A stretch of 64,000 bases of DNA from Mycolicibacter nonchromogenicus (lineage in GTDB: Bacteria; Actinomycetota; Actinomycetes; Mycobacteriales; Mycobacteriaceae): assembly GCF_002101775.1 (NCBI RefSeq), contig NZ_LQPI01000090.1, positions 1-64,000 on the forward strand, written 5' to 3'. Below are positions 24,697 through 33,159 of this stretch, in pieces (the first letter of the stretch is position 1; every line of letters begins with the position of its first letter). Under the pieces are notes generated by a model. That model searched no databases. It saw nothing but the letters and a program-made list of their open reading frames with translations, and had not been told where the DNA came from. The position numbers and the translations under genes were made by a program.

Positions 24697-26160
24697 ATGT
24701 CTCACCGCGGATTCGTGCGCACCGCCAGAACACTTTTCGGGGTGGCCGCCCTGGTCCTGGCGCTGCCGGGCTGCTCGGACAACAACACCCCGACGGTGAT
24801 CGCCGGGCATGCGATATCGATGCTGTACGACCCGGGACGGGTGGGTGGTCTGCCCACCGCCGAGGGGCCCAGCGGCCCGCGCGGCGATGTTCCGCCGGTC
24901 ACCGACCGGGTGCGCAACAGCGACGGCGGGGACATCGATCGACTCTCGCTGCTGGCCATCGACGACATCGAGGACTTCTGGACGCATCACTACGCCGAGG
25001 CGCTGCAGGGACGCTTCCAGCCGGTCTCGACGCTGGTGTCCTATGACTCCACCGACGCCGACGGTCCGCAGGTATGCGGCGGCGACGTCTACCACCTGCC
25101 GAACGCGATGTATTGCCGCCGGACCGACACAATGGCCTGGGACCGCGCCAAGTTCCTTCCCACGGCCCGAAAGTACTTCGGCGACATGGCGATCAACGGG
25201 ACGCTGGCGCACGAGTACGGGCACGCCCTGCAGAACATGGCGGGGATCGTCCACCCGTGGACGCGCACCCTGGTTCGCGAACAGCAGGCCGACTGCTTCG
25301 CCGGGGTGTATCTGCAGTGGGTGGCCGCCGGCAGTTCCTCGCGCGTGCAGTTGAGCACCGGCGACGGACTCAACCATGTGCTGGCCGGGCTGATCGTGAT
25401 CCGCGACCCGGTGTCCACGCCGGACAATCCGGTGTCGATCTCCGATGAGCACGGCACCGCGTTGGACCGGGTCGGCGCCTTCCAGACCGGCTTCGACGGC
25501 GGGGCGGAGAGGTGCGCGGAGATGGACATGGATGAGATCCGCAGGCGCCGAGGCGATCTGCCGAATTCCCTGTTCGATTCGGAGAACCCGCAGAGCGACC
25601 TCACCATCGACGAGGCGGTGCTCTCGACGCTGATGGAGCAGCTGGGCCAGATCTTCGGCCTGTCCCGCCCGCCGCAGTTGTCGACGTCGGGTAAATGCCC
25701 CAGCGGCCACCAGCCCGACCCGGTGGCCTACTGCCCCGAGTCCAACCTCGTCGTCGTCGATCTGGCCGGACTGCAGGAGATGAGCGCGCCGACCGATCAG
25801 TCGACGCTGGGTATGCCGCAGGGCGACAACACCGGATTGTCGGCCGTCACGTCGCGGTATGCGCTTGCGGTGCAACGCGAACGCGAGGTCGGCTTGGAGT
25901 CGGCGGCGGCGGCGTTGCGCACCGCGTGCCTGACCGGAGTGGCCCAACGCCGGATGGCCGAGCCCATGACGCTGTCGACCGGTCCGGGCCTGACGCTGGC
26001 CGGCGGCGACCTCGACGAGGCGGTGACCGGGCTGCTGCTCAACGGCATCGTGGCCAGTGACGCCGACGAGCACACCGTGCCGGCGGGGTTCACCCGGATC
26101 CTCGCGTTCCGCTCCGGGCTGCACGGCGACGTCGACGGCTGCTTCGAGCGGTTCCCGTGA
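24697..26160 (+). CDS. Lipoprotein zinc metallopeptidase
   Basis: 487 residues. The N-terminus is a lipoprotein signal with lipobox LALPGC (Cys26). A neutral zinc metallopeptidase domain follows, with HEYGH at about 172-176 and the third ligand Glu in REQQADCFAGVY about 26 residues later, as in the YpfJ-like family. Several Cys in the C-terminal half may form disulphides. ATG 24697 lies 2 nt after the amidase stop; GTG 24691 overlaps it. It is probably co-transcribed with the amidase and the DUF4333 protein (GTGA overlap at 26157). Substrate unknown. Confidence 0.85.
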   Translation: MSHRGFVRTARTLFGVAALVLALPGCSDNNTPTVIAGHAISMLYDPGRVGGLPTAEGPSGPRGDVPPVTDRVRNSDGGDIDRLSLLAIDDIEDFWTHHYAEALQGRFQPVSTLVSYDSTDADGPQVCGGDVYHLPNAMYCRRTDTMAWDRAKFLPTARKYFGDMAINGTLAHEYGHALQNMAGIVHPWTRTLVREQQADCFAGVYLQWVAAGSSSRVQLSTGDGLNHVLAGLIVIRDPVSTPDNPVSISDEHGTALDRVGAFQTGFDGGAERCAEMDMDEIRRRRGDLPNSLFDSENPQSDLTIDEAVLSTLMEQLGQIFGLSRPPQLSTSGKCPSGHQPDPVAYCPESNLVVVDLAGLQEMSAPTDQSTLGMPQGDNTGLSAVTSRYALAVQREREVGLESAAAALRTACLTGVAQRRMAEPMTLSTGPGLTLAGGDLDEAVTGLLLNGIVASDADEHTVPAGFTRILAFRSGLHGDVDGCFERFP

Positions 26161-26779
26161 ACCGTCCCGAGGATCCGCGCGACCGGCCGCAGTGGCGGCG
26201 GCCGGTGGGGCCGGTGGGGCAGCCACAGGGCCCGGTGGGCCGGTGCGGGGGCCGGTGGGGCCGCCCCCGCAGCGTCCGCGGCCGCCCGAACGACCCTGGT
26301 ATCTGGAGGTCCGCCGGCCCGCACCACCCCCACCGCCCCGCGTGCCGCCGCCCCGTCAGCACCGGCCGCCGCCGGGGCCGCGGCCTCCGGTGGACCCTCG
26401 CCGGCAGCCGAGTGCCGGTGCCCCGGCGAGCCCGCAGCGTCCGTCGAACGTGGCCGTGGTGATCGCCGCGGGCCTGACCGGCCTGCTCGCGCTCGGTGTG
26501 CTGCTGACGCTGGTGCTGCGCGGGGCCGTCGGCGGCTCCGGCCCCGTCGAACTCGACGTGCTCCAGGCTCAAGAGGGTGTGCGCCAGGTGCTCACCGACC
26601 CGATCAACGGCTACGGGCGTGCCGACGTGACCGGTGTGCGCTGCAACAACGGGGTCAACCCGACGGTGCGCAGGGGCAGCAGTTTCACCTGTGCGGTGGT
26701 GGTCGACGGCGCCCAGCGGCAGGTCCTGGTGGAGTTCACCGACGACGCCGGCACCTACGCGGTGGACCGTCCCCGGTAA
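26157..26779 (+). CDS. Pro-rich DUF4333 membrane protein with apparent frameshift
   Basis: GTG 26157 overlaps the metallopeptidase stop and begins MNRPEDPRDRPQWRRPVG, but this frame soon loses protein character. The frame one base earlier carries a Pro-rich stretch, a transmembrane helix (NVAVVIAAGLTGLLALGVLL) and a DUF4333 domain to 26779 (VRCNNGVNPTVRRGSSFTCAVVVDG). The two are joined only by a -1 shift somewhere in the G/C-rich CCGGTGGGGCC repeats at about 26200-26265. It may be a true frameshift, a sequence error, or the real start may be GTG 26243 giving 178 residues. The C-terminal part is clearly coding and faces the periplasm. Confidence 0.72.
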
Positions 26780-26872
26780 TTCTCGGGGCGCTACGCACGC
26801 TACTTACGCGAGATCGGGCTGACGCAGCCCACTACTCGCACTTTTCCTGCGTGGATGAGATCTCGCGGAGTT

Positions 26873-26908
26873 GTCGATCATCCCGGCGGCGGGGCCGGGA
26901 TGATCGAC
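26873..26908. terminator. 15-bp stem hairpin between DUF4333 gene and tRNA-Ser
   Basis: Arms 26873-26887 and 26894-26908 are perfectly complementary with a 6-nt loop. It lies between convergent genes and may stop transcription in both directions, although no T tract is present. Confidence 0.55.
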
Positions 26909-26911
26909 CAA

Positions 26912-27002
26912 TGGCGGTGGCGGAGGGATTTGAACCCTCGGTGGGGGGTTACCCCACACACGCTTTCGAGGCGTGCTCCTTAGGCCGCTCGGACACGCCA
27001 CC
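26912..27002 (-). tRNA. tRNA-Ser (anticodon CGA), CCA encoded
   Basis: Class II tRNA of 91 nt on the minus strand. Acceptor GGTGGCG pairs with CGCCACC. The anticodon loop CTCGAAA gives CGA, a long variable arm includes TGTGGGGTAACCCCCCA, the T loop reads GGTTCAAATCC, and CCA is encoded. Confidence 0.95.
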
Positions 27003-27031
27003 GCGGGACAGCGTACCCAACGAGTGGGCCG

Positions 27032-27499
27032 TCAGCCCAATCGCTGCCGGGCGAAGAACGCTTCCAGTGGCGCAGCGCACTCGTCGGCCAGCACTCCACC
27101 GCGCACCTGCGGGCGGTGATTGAGTCGGCGATCGCGCACCACATCCCACAACGACCCCACCGCCCCGGTCTTGGGCTCGAACGCGCCGAACACCAGTCGC
27201 TCCACCCGCGCCGCCACCAGCGCGCCCGCGCACATGGTGCACGGTTCCAGTGTGACAGCCAGCGTCGCGCCGGTCAGCCGCCATCCGTCACCGAGCACGG
27301 CGGCAGCAGCACGGATCGCCAGCAGTTCGGCATGCGCGGTCGGATCGCCGAGAGCCTCACGGGCGTTGGCCGCCTGGGCCAGCACCGTGCCGTCCGGGCC
27401 GACCACCACCGCACCCACCGGCACATCGCGAGGCCCCGCCTGCCCGGCGGCCGCCAGGGCCGCGCGGATCAGGTCCTCGTCGGTGAGCGGGCCGCTCAC
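27032..27499 (-). CDS. tadA: tRNA-specific adenosine deaminase (A34 to inosine)
   Basis: 155 residues. Zinc deaminase motifs HAE (H56, catalytic E58) and PCTMC (C87, C90) are present with the TadA-type N-terminus and a Gly-rich TGAVGSLWDVVRD region. It makes inosine 34 in tRNA-Arg(ACG), a gene for which lies at 41555 in this window. It shares ATGA with the upstream partner gene and is its operon mate. Counterpart of Rv3752c. Confidence 0.93.
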   Translation of the reverse strand: MSGPLTDEDLIRAALAAAGQAGPRDVPVGAVVVGPDGTVLAQAANAREALGDPTAHAELLAIRAAAAVLGDGWRLTGATLAVTLEPCTMCAGALVAARVERLVFGAFEPKTGAVGSLWDVVRDRRLNHRPQVRGGVLADECAAPLEAFFARQRLG

Positions 27500-28017
27500 C
27501 GACCGCGTCGCGGCAGCGCCGCGGTGAGCTGCTCGTCGAATCCCATCTCGTTGGCGATTCGGTGCAGCTGCTCTTCGACGGTCAGGTCGGACTCGTCAAG
27601 GATGACGCCGAGCACCGCGGCGGGCAGCCCGATGTCGGACAACACCCCCAAGTCGCCTTCCTCGAACGGGTCGGATTCCTCCAGGTCGTCGGCGTCGATG
27701 TCGGCGTCGAGTTCCTCGAGTACCTCGTCGGCGAGGTCGTAGTCCAGCGCTGCTGTGGCATCCGAGAGCAGCAGCCGCGTGCCAGCCGGGCCCGGCCGAA
27801 CGATCACGAAGAACTCGTGGTCGACATTGAGCAGACCGAAAACAGCGCCGGCACTGCGCAGTTCACGAAGCTCCGTCTCAGCTGTGGACAAACTGGTGAG
27901 CGCAGCGGCGCGCATGGACGTGCAACGCCACTTGCCGTCCTCGCGCACCACAGCCACGCCGAAGCCGTCCAGCGTCTCTGCCGGCCGGCCCGGGGCGGAC
28001 GAGCTCTGTGCTCCCAT
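27496..28017 (-). CDS. tRNA adenosine deaminase-associated protein
   Basis: 173 residues, acidic in the centre (EELDADIDADDLEESDPFEEGD). The N-terminal FGVAVVREDGKWRC and the DHEFFVIVRPGP segment match the actinobacterial family named for its linkage to tadA. It overlaps tadA by ATGA, so the two are translationally coupled. A TACCGT -10 box (28031-28026, minus strand) is 8 nt before ATG 28017. Biochemical role unknown; association with TadA is inferred from conserved linkage. Confidence 0.88.
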   Translation of the reverse strand: MGAQSSSAPGRPAETLDGFGVAVVREDGKWRCTSMRAAALTSLSTAETELRELRSAGAVFGLLNVDHEFFVIVRPGPAGTRLLLSDATAALDYDLADEVLEELDADIDADDLEESDPFEEGDLGVLSDIGLPAAVLGVILDESDLTVEEQLHRIANEMGFDEQLTAALPRRGR

Positions 28018-28024
28018 GGGCGCC

Positions 28025-28031
28025 TACGGTA
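28025..28031. promoter_or_regulatory. Overlapping divergent -10 boxes of tyrA and tadA operon
   Basis: The 7-bp TACGGTA reads TACGGT on the plus strand and TACCGT on the minus strand. The minus-strand box lies 8 nt before ATG 28017. Confidence 0.45.
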
Positions 28032-28074
28032 GTCGCCGCTTACGCCCTTGACCAGCGTGTGCCAACCTGGACAG

Positions 28075-29043
28075 GTGGCATCAAGCACAGTGAAAACTCC
28101 GGTATGCGTGTTGGGGCTCGGCCTGATCGGCGGGTCGGTGCTGCGCGCTGCTGCGGCCGCAGGCCGGACGGCGTTCGGCTACAACAGGTCGGCCGATGGG
28201 GTCAACGCCGCAGTCGCCGACGGATTCGACGCCACCACCGAGCTGGAGACGGCCCTCAAGCGTGCCGCAGACACCGGTGCGCTGATCGTGATCGCCGTTC
28301 CGGTGCCGGCGCTGTCGATGCTGCTCGGCCCGATCAGCCGCCTGGCGCCCGATTGTCCATTGACCGACGTCACCAGCGTCAAGACCCCGGTGCTCAACGA
28401 GATCACCGCCGCGGGACTACAGGACCGCTTCGTCGGCGGCCACCCGATGGCGGGCACTGCGCACTCCGGGTGGCCGGCCGGGCATGCCGGTCTGTTCCAG
28501 GGCGCACCGTGGGTGATCAGCGTCGACGACCACGTGGATCCCGGGGTGTTCACGCAGGTGCTGGACCTGATTCTGGACTGCGGATCGCTGGCGGTGCCGG
28601 CCCGCTCTGAGGAACACGACGCGGCCGCTGCCGCCATCTCTCACCTGCCGCACCTGATGGCTGAGGCGCTGGCCGTGATCGCATCCGACGTGCCGCTGGC
28701 CTTTGCGCTGGCCGCCGGGTCCTTTCGCGACGGCACCCGGGTCGCCGGAACGGCACCGGACCTGGTCCGGGCCATGTGCGAGGCCAACTGGCAGCGACTG
28801 CTGCCGGCGCTGGACCGGGCGATCGCGCTGCTGGCCGACGCGCGCGACTCGCTGTCCGCCGCGGATTCGGTGGCCGACCTGGTCAATCATGGGCACGCTG
28901 CCCGCACGCGCTACGACAACTTCCCGCGCAGCGAGATCGTCACCGTGGTCGTCGGCGCCGGGGATTGGCGCCGAGAATTGGCCGCCGCCGGCCGGGCCGG
29001 CGGGGTGATCAGATCCGCGTTGCCAACCCGGGATAGTCGATGA
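28075..29043 (+). CDS. tyrA: Prephenate dehydrogenase
   Basis: Converts prephenate to 4-hydroxyphenylpyruvate with NAD in tyrosine synthesis. The N-terminal Rossmann motif GLGLIGGS and the catalytic-domain blocks LTDVTSVK and GGHPMAGTAHSGW are present. GTG 28075 gives 322 residues. TTG 28048 and GTG 28090 are alternatives; the true start cannot be fixed because no strong ribosome site is visible. It is divergent from the tadA pair, the order seen around Rv3754. Its 3' end overlaps the convergent glycolipid-binding gene by 35 nt. Confidence 0.92.
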   Translation: MASSTVKTPVCVLGLGLIGGSVLRAAAAAGRTAFGYNRSADGVNAAVADGFDATTELETALKRAADTGALIVIAVPVPALSMLLGPISRLAPDCPLTDVTSVKTPVLNEITAAGLQDRFVGGHPMAGTAHSGWPAGHAGLFQGAPWVISVDDHVDPGVFTQVLDLILDCGSLAVPARSEEHDAAAAAISHLPHLMAEALAVIASDVPLAFALAAGSFRDGTRVAGTAPDLVRAMCEANWQRLLPALDRAIALLADARDSLSAADSVADLVNHGHAARTRYDNFPRSEIVTVVVGAGDWRRELAAAGRAGGVIRSALPTRDSR

Positions 29044-29599
29044 CGAACCCGTCGGAGTCGACCGTGACGGTGACACCATCGGTTCCCGGAGTACTCACCT
29101 TGATGCCGCCGTCGGTCCCGACGCTGCTGTAGCTCGCGGTCGCCGCCACCACCGTCATGTCGGGCACGTTGAGGTACAGCGTGGGCAGGGTTATCGCGGC
29201 GGACCGCTCGTGCAGCCGGGCCCGCCGGATCGGCAAGGTGTTGAAGAACGGGCTGAACAGCATGTCGATGTCCAGCGCGCCGTCATAGCCGGCACGGGAC
29301 TGCCCGCGGGCGTCGGTGACCAGCCACATGTTCTCTTCGTCGCGGGCGATCACCAGCTGGCGCTCGCGTTCGGCGAGCGTGACGGTCAGTCCCAGCCGCT
29401 TGGTGGCCCCGGACTCGTCGGTGTGCAGGTCGTAGTAGATGCCGAACGCCGGATGCTCGGCGGTGGCCCCGGCCACCACGCGGCCGTTGGCACGGATCCG
29501 GTTTCCGGACATCTGCACACGTACCGACTCCATCCGCGGGGCGTCGGGCGCGCGCCAGGTCAGAATGGCCGGCCACCGGCCGGACGGGGGTGCACTCAC
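29009..29599 (-). CDS. Putative glycolipid-binding family protein
   Basis: 196 residues, beta-rich, resembling the putative glycolipid-binding family (PF06475 type), with LTWRAPDAPRMESVRVQ near the start and RRARLHERSAAITLPTLYLNVPDM towards the end. No signal peptide. Start GTG 29599 is preferred over GTG 29605 because TACGGT lies 6 nt upstream on the minus strand. Synteny corresponds to Rv3755c. The family label refers to structural similarity; a ligand is not shown. Confidence 0.78.
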   Translation of the reverse strand: MSAPPSGRWPAILTWRAPDAPRMESVRVQMSGNRIRANGRVVAGATAEHPAFGIYYDLHTDESGATKRLGLTVTLAERERQLVIARDEENMWLVTDARGQSRAGYDGALDIDMLFSPFFNTLPIRRARLHERSAAITLPTLYLNVPDMTVVAATASYSSVGTDGGIKVSTPGTDGVTVTVDSDGFVIDYPGLATRI

Positions 29600-29605
29600 C
29601 AGCAC

Positions 29606-29611
29606 ACCGTA
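29606..29611 (-). promoter_or_regulatory. -10 box of leaderless glycolipid-binding gene
   Basis: The minus strand reads TACGGT, 6 nt before GTG 29599. Confidence 0.5.
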
Positions 29612-29703
29612 AGCGACCGGCCCTGCATCCGCAGCGAGGACCCCCGGTGCGCAAAGTCACCAGAACGGGTTTCTTTCGGCGCGCCAAGCGGCAAGATATC
29701 CCT

Positions 29704-30036
29704 ATGAGCAGCGATCCGAGCGTGCCAGTCGACCCGCCTGCCGGCGAAGCCAGCACACCGCCGCAGCATCAGGCGGCGGTGCCGTTCACCCGTGCCGGCG
29801 CGCTGTGGAGCGCGCTGATCGGCGGTTTTCTGGTGCTGATCGTGTTGCTGGTGTTCATCACCCAGAACACGAGTCCGGTCGACCTGGCGTTCTTGACCTG
29901 GACCTGGAGCCTGCCGACGGGGGTGGCGATCCTGCTCGCGGCGATCTGCGGCGGGTTGCTGACCGCCCTGGTGGGAACCGCGCGGATCTTCCAACTGCGC
30001 CGCGCCGCCAAGAAGTCTCTGGCGGCTCAGCGCTAG
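29704..30036 (+). CDS. LapA-domain membrane protein
   Basis: 110 residues with two transmembrane helices (about 35-55 and 69-91) separated by NTSPVDLAFLTWTWSLPTG, the LapA/DUF1049 signature. The N-terminus is Pro/Ala-rich and the C-terminus is basic (RRAAKKSLAAQR). ATG 29704 is used because the longer frame overlaps the upstream divergent gene's promoter. It ends next to the convergent histidine phosphatase gene. Counterpart of a small membrane protein in the Rv3760 position. Confidence 0.8.
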   Translation: MSSDPSVPVDPPAGEASTPPQHQAAVPFTRAGALWSALIGGFLVLIVLLVFITQNTSPVDLAFLTWTWSLPTGVAILLAAICGGLLTALVGTARIFQLRRAAKKSLAAQR

Positions 30037-30037
30037 A

Positions 30038-30682
30038 TCAGCCCGCGGCTTCGCCGTTTTGGTCGGCGCCTGGCAGTCGGGCCTGGTTGCGCGGCAGCAG
30101 GTCCCAGACATGCTCGGTGCCGTTGGTCGACGCCACCGCGGCCTGGCCCGACCGCGAGTACAGCAGACGGGTGATCGACACATAGTCGATGGGAAATGAC
30201 AGCAGTCGCTGCGTGCCCAGAACCTGGTGCAGGATCACGTTGATCACGCCGCCGTGGCTGAACACCGCGACGGTGTCGTCGGGATTGGCACTGGCCACCA
30301 CGTCGGTGACGGCTTCAGAGACGCGGGCGCAGAACGCGGCCTCGTCGACGTCGGCGGGCAGGTGGCCCTGCGCCATCCGGGCCCAATCCTGGGGCCGCTC
30401 CGCGCGCAGATGTTCGACGGGCAGGTAGCCGGCCAGGTCGCGGTCGTATTCGGCGAATCGCTCGTCGATGTCGATGCTGCGCCCCAGCTGCGCGGCCAGC
30501 GGCTCCGCGGTCTGGATCGCGCGGCGCTGCGGGCTGCTGACCAGCCGGGTGATCGGGAACCGCGTCAGCGCGTCCGGCAGACGCTGCGCCTGGGCGAATC
30601 CGGTCTCGGACAGTTCCGGGTCTGAACCCTGACCGTATTCGCTGCGCAGCGGAAGGGCGTGGCGGATCAACAGCAACTGCAC
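30038..30682 (-). CDS. Histidine phosphatase family protein
   Basis: 214 residues of the phosphoglycerate-mutase-like fold. The phospho-accepting motif is LLIRHALPL (RHA rather than the common RHG/E), followed by ELSETGFAQAQRL, RLVSSPQRRAIQTAEPLA and the second catalytic His in AVFSHGGVIN. Start GTG 30682 gives MQLLLIRHA; TAGGGT lies 7 nt upstream, fitting a leaderless mRNA. The longer open frame is a shadow of the sulfatase gene. The substrate cannot be inferred. Confidence 0.88.
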   Translation of the reverse strand: MQLLLIRHALPLRSEYGQGSDPELSETGFAQAQRLPDALTRFPITRLVSSPQRRAIQTAEPLAAQLGRSIDIDERFAEYDRDLAGYLPVEHLRAERPQDWARMAQGHLPADVDEAAFCARVSEAVTDVVASANPDDTVAVFSHGGVINVILHQVLGTQRLLSFPIDYVSITRLLYSRSGQAAVASTNGTEHVWDLLPRNQARLPGADQNGEAAG

Positions 30683-30689
30683 GCCTGTC

Positions 30690-30695
30690 ACCCTA
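30690..30695 (-). promoter_or_regulatory. -10 box of leaderless histidine phosphatase
   Basis: The minus strand reads TAGGGT, 7 nt before GTG 30682. Confidence 0.5.
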
Positions 30696-30716
30696 AGGGG
30701 CCAGTTCGGCCCCGCC

Positions 30717-32588
30717 TCACGGGGTGACGATGTTGAAGTTCGGGTCCGGGGCGTCCAGGACGCCGAGCAGGTTCGCCCAGGCGGTCTGGTCGCCGGCGAC
30801 CTCCAGCCCGCCACCGCCCAGCAGTGCCGCCAGCAGCGCCAGCTTGGTGGGCGCGGTGACGGTGACGTCCGCGCTGTCGGGATCTGCCGGAGTCTTGCGG
30901 TGCACCAGTACCCCGTTGCGCAGGGTGAGCCGATAGTTGACCCCGGTGTCGGCGAACGAGACGTCGAGGGCCAGCACCAGATCCCACGCCCGCGGCCCGT
31001 TGATCCGGATCGCCAGGCTCTCGAAGAGTTGCTCGGGGGTAAGTTGCGAGACCAGCCCCACCGAGGTGACCTGGCCGACGGTGCCGAAGTTTCCGGTACG
31101 CAGTTCGGTGGCGCCGGACAGAAAGAAGTTGCGCCAGGTCGCGTTCTCCGCGCCGTAGGCCAGCTGTTCGAGAGTGTCGACGTAGAGCCTGCGCGCCCCG
31201 GCATGGTCGGCGTCGGTGAATATCGCATGGTCGAGCAGGGTTGCCGCCCAACGGAAGTCACCCTCATCGAAGGCGGCTTGCGCCAATTCGACGACGCGGT
31301 CCACGCCGCCCATCGCTGCGGTGTAGCGGGGTCCCAGCGCCTCGGGCGGATGCGGCCACAACCGGGCCGGGTTGCCGTCGAACCAGCCCAGATAGCGCTG
31401 GTAGACCGCTTTGACGTTGTGGCTCACCGAGCCGTAGTAGCCGCGGGCATGCCAGGCGGCCTCCAGCGCGGGCGGCAGCTGGAACTGTTCGGCGATCTCG
31501 ATTCCGGTGAAGCCGCGGTTGAGCAGTCGCAGCGTCTGGTCATGCAGGTAGGCGTACAGATCGCGCTGCAGGCCAAGGTATTCCGTGATCCGCTCGGTGC
31601 CCCACGTCGGCCAGTGGTGCGAGGCGAAGACGACGTCGGAGCGTCCCGCGAAGGCGTCGATGGCCTCGGTGAGGTAACCGGCCCACGCATGGGGGTCGCG
31701 AACCAGCGCGCCGCGCAGTGTCAGCAGATTGTGCTGATTGTGGGTGGCGTTCTCGGCCATGCACAGCGCCCGGAATTGCGGGAAGTAGAAATGCATTTCG
31801 GCCGGCGCCTCGCTGCCCGGCGCCATTTGGAATTCGATCTGGACGCCGTCGATGACATGGGACTCGCCGGTTCGGCTGATGGTGACGGTGGGGACGATGA
31901 CCGACACCTCCCCGGTCGAGGTGTTCTGGCCGAGGCCGCAGCCCACCTGACCACGCGGCCCGCGGGCCAGCATGGTGCCGTACATGTAGCCGGCCCGGCG
32001 CAGCATCGCGGTGCCGGCGTAGACGTTCTCGGACACCACATGGTCGATGAAGCCCTCCGGGGCGAGCACGGCCACCCGACCGGCGTCGACGTCGGCCTGC
32101 GAGGTCACGCCCAGCACACCGCCGAAGTGGTCGACGTGACTGTGGGTGTAGATGACCGCGGTGACGGGCCGGTCTCCGCCGCGGTGTTCTCGGTAGAGCT
32201 TCAGCGCGGCGGCGGCGACCTCGGTGGAGATCAGCGGGTCAATGACGATGACGCCGGAGTCGCCCTCGACGAAGGTGATGTTGGAGATGTCGAAGCCGCG
32301 CACCTGGTAGATGCCCTCGACTACCTCATAGAGGCCCTGCTTGGCGGCCAGCTGCGATTGCCGCCACAGCGACGGGTGTACCGAGGTCGGCGCTTCACCT
32401 TCGAGGAAGTCATAGCTGTCGTTGTCCCAGACCACCCGGCCGTCGGCAGCGGTGATGACGCACGGTGACAGGGCTGCGATGAAGCCACGATCCGCATCGG
32501 CGAAATCCCTTGTGTCGTCGAAAGGCAGCTTCGCGCGGTGTTCGGCGTGGGCGGCTGCGATCGTGGCACTCACCGGCTGGTTTTCCAT
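30717..32588 (-). CDS. Linear alkyl/aryl-sulfatase, metallo-beta-lactamase fold
   Basis: 623 residues, type III alkylsulfatase related to SdsA1. The metallo-beta-lactamase motif THSHVDH (H149, H151, D153, H154) binds two zincs; further ligands are in MAENATHNQHNLL and FASHHWPTWG. An alpha-helical dimerisation domain follows, and the last 120 residues form an SCP2-like domain (LAIRINGPRAWDLVLALDVSF). It hydrolyses alkyl sulfates to alcohol and sulfate. No signal peptide. The match to Rv3762c is in both length and position. Likely role is sulfate scavenging or detergent resistance, which is inferred. Confidence 0.9.
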   Translation of the reverse strand: MENQPVSATIAAAHAEHRAKLPFDDTRDFADADRGFIAALSPCVITAADGRVVWDNDSYDFLEGEAPTSVHPSLWRQSQLAAKQGLYEVVEGIYQVRGFDISNITFVEGDSGVIVIDPLISTEVAAAALKLYREHRGGDRPVTAVIYTHSHVDHFGGVLGVTSQADVDAGRVAVLAPEGFIDHVVSENVYAGTAMLRRAGYMYGTMLARGPRGQVGCGLGQNTSTGEVSVIVPTVTISRTGESHVIDGVQIEFQMAPGSEAPAEMHFYFPQFRALCMAENATHNQHNLLTLRGALVRDPHAWAGYLTEAIDAFAGRSDVVFASHHWPTWGTERITEYLGLQRDLYAYLHDQTLRLLNRGFTGIEIAEQFQLPPALEAAWHARGYYGSVSHNVKAVYQRYLGWFDGNPARLWPHPPEALGPRYTAAMGGVDRVVELAQAAFDEGDFRWAATLLDHAIFTDADHAGARRLYVDTLEQLAYGAENATWRNFFLSGATELRTGNFGTVGQVTSVGLVSQLTPEQLFESLAIRINGPRAWDLVLALDVSFADTGVNYRLTLRNGVLVHRKTPADPDSADVTVTAPTKLALLAALLGGGGLEVAGDQTAWANLLGVLDAPDPNFNIVTP

Positions 32589-32642
32589 GGCGCACAGCTT
32601 GCCACCCGCCGCCGTAGCACGCGGCGAGTTGGTGGGTCAGTG

Positions 32643-32777
32643 TCAGTGGCGCCGGCGTAGCGAGGTCAACGCGTGACGCAGCCGCGTCGGCCAGGAGGGG
32701 CGGGCGACCCGGTCGCGGGTCACCCGCGCCTCGTGGGCGTAGTCACGTATGGATTCGTCGCCTTCTTCAGCACGCAT
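32643..32777 (-). CDS. Possible 44-residue basic small protein
   Basis: ATG 32777 opens MRAEEGDESIRDYAHEARVT... ending in LTSLRRRH. CCGGAGTGATCCC gives a GGAG ribosome site 9 nt upstream. The N-half is acidic and the C-half strongly basic with a Trp. It starts 4 nt after the stop of the preceding small ORF, as in an operon. No family recognised. Confidence 0.5.
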   Translation of the reverse strand: MRAEEGDESIRDYAHEARVTRDRVARPSWPTRLRHALTSLRRRH

Positions 32778-32781
32778 GGGA

Positions 32782-32964
32782 TCACTCCGGTGAGTCGTCG
32801 GGTTGGTTCGGCGGGTCTTCGGGAACCAGCCGCTCGGGCACCTCTGCGGGCGCCAGTCGCTCGGGCGGTTCCGCGGGCACCAGCCGTTCCGGTGGCTCCT
32901 CGGGAACGCGCCGATGGGGCGGTTCGTCGGGCCGGCCCGGCTCGGGTGGCAGTTCGGGATTCAT
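32782..32964 (-). CDS. Possible 60-residue Pro/Glu repeat protein
   Basis: ATG 32964 opens 60 codons. The product is built from 10-residue units of the type EPPERLVPAE, three to four times, rich in Pro, Glu and Arg and probably disordered. It is followed directly by another small ORF. The regular amino-acid repeat favours real coding, but there is no family match and the ribosome site is weak. Confidence 0.45.
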   Translation of the reverse strand: MNPELPPEPGRPDEPPHRRVPEEPPERLVPAEPPERLAPAEVPERLVPEDPPNQPDDSPE

Positions 32965-32993
32965 ACCGGTCGCCTACCCACCACACGGCGGGT

Positions 32994-33153
32994 GCAAACC
33001 CGACGGGGGTGCCGCTGCGGGGCGGGCAAACCCTCCGGGGCCGGTGAGCGTGGCAAACCCAGCGGCGAGCGTGCGCAGTTGTACGTCAGCACCCGGCGTG
33101 TCGTGTGCAAACACGCCCACTCGCGGAAATAAGCCCCCCCGCTCGCGGAAATA
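32994..33153. repeat. Short direct repeats between small ORFs and tcrY
   Basis: GCAAACCC occurs at 32994-33001, 33026-33033 and 33053-33060. CTCGCGGAAATA occurs at 33120-33131 and 33142-33153, just after the tcrY stop. No gene is seen in 32965-33159. Confidence 0.6.
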
Positions 33154-33159
33154 GACGGG

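Noticed and set aside
30691..31267. N-terminal extension of the histidine phosphatase
   Set aside because: It is the shadow of the sulfatase gene in another frame.
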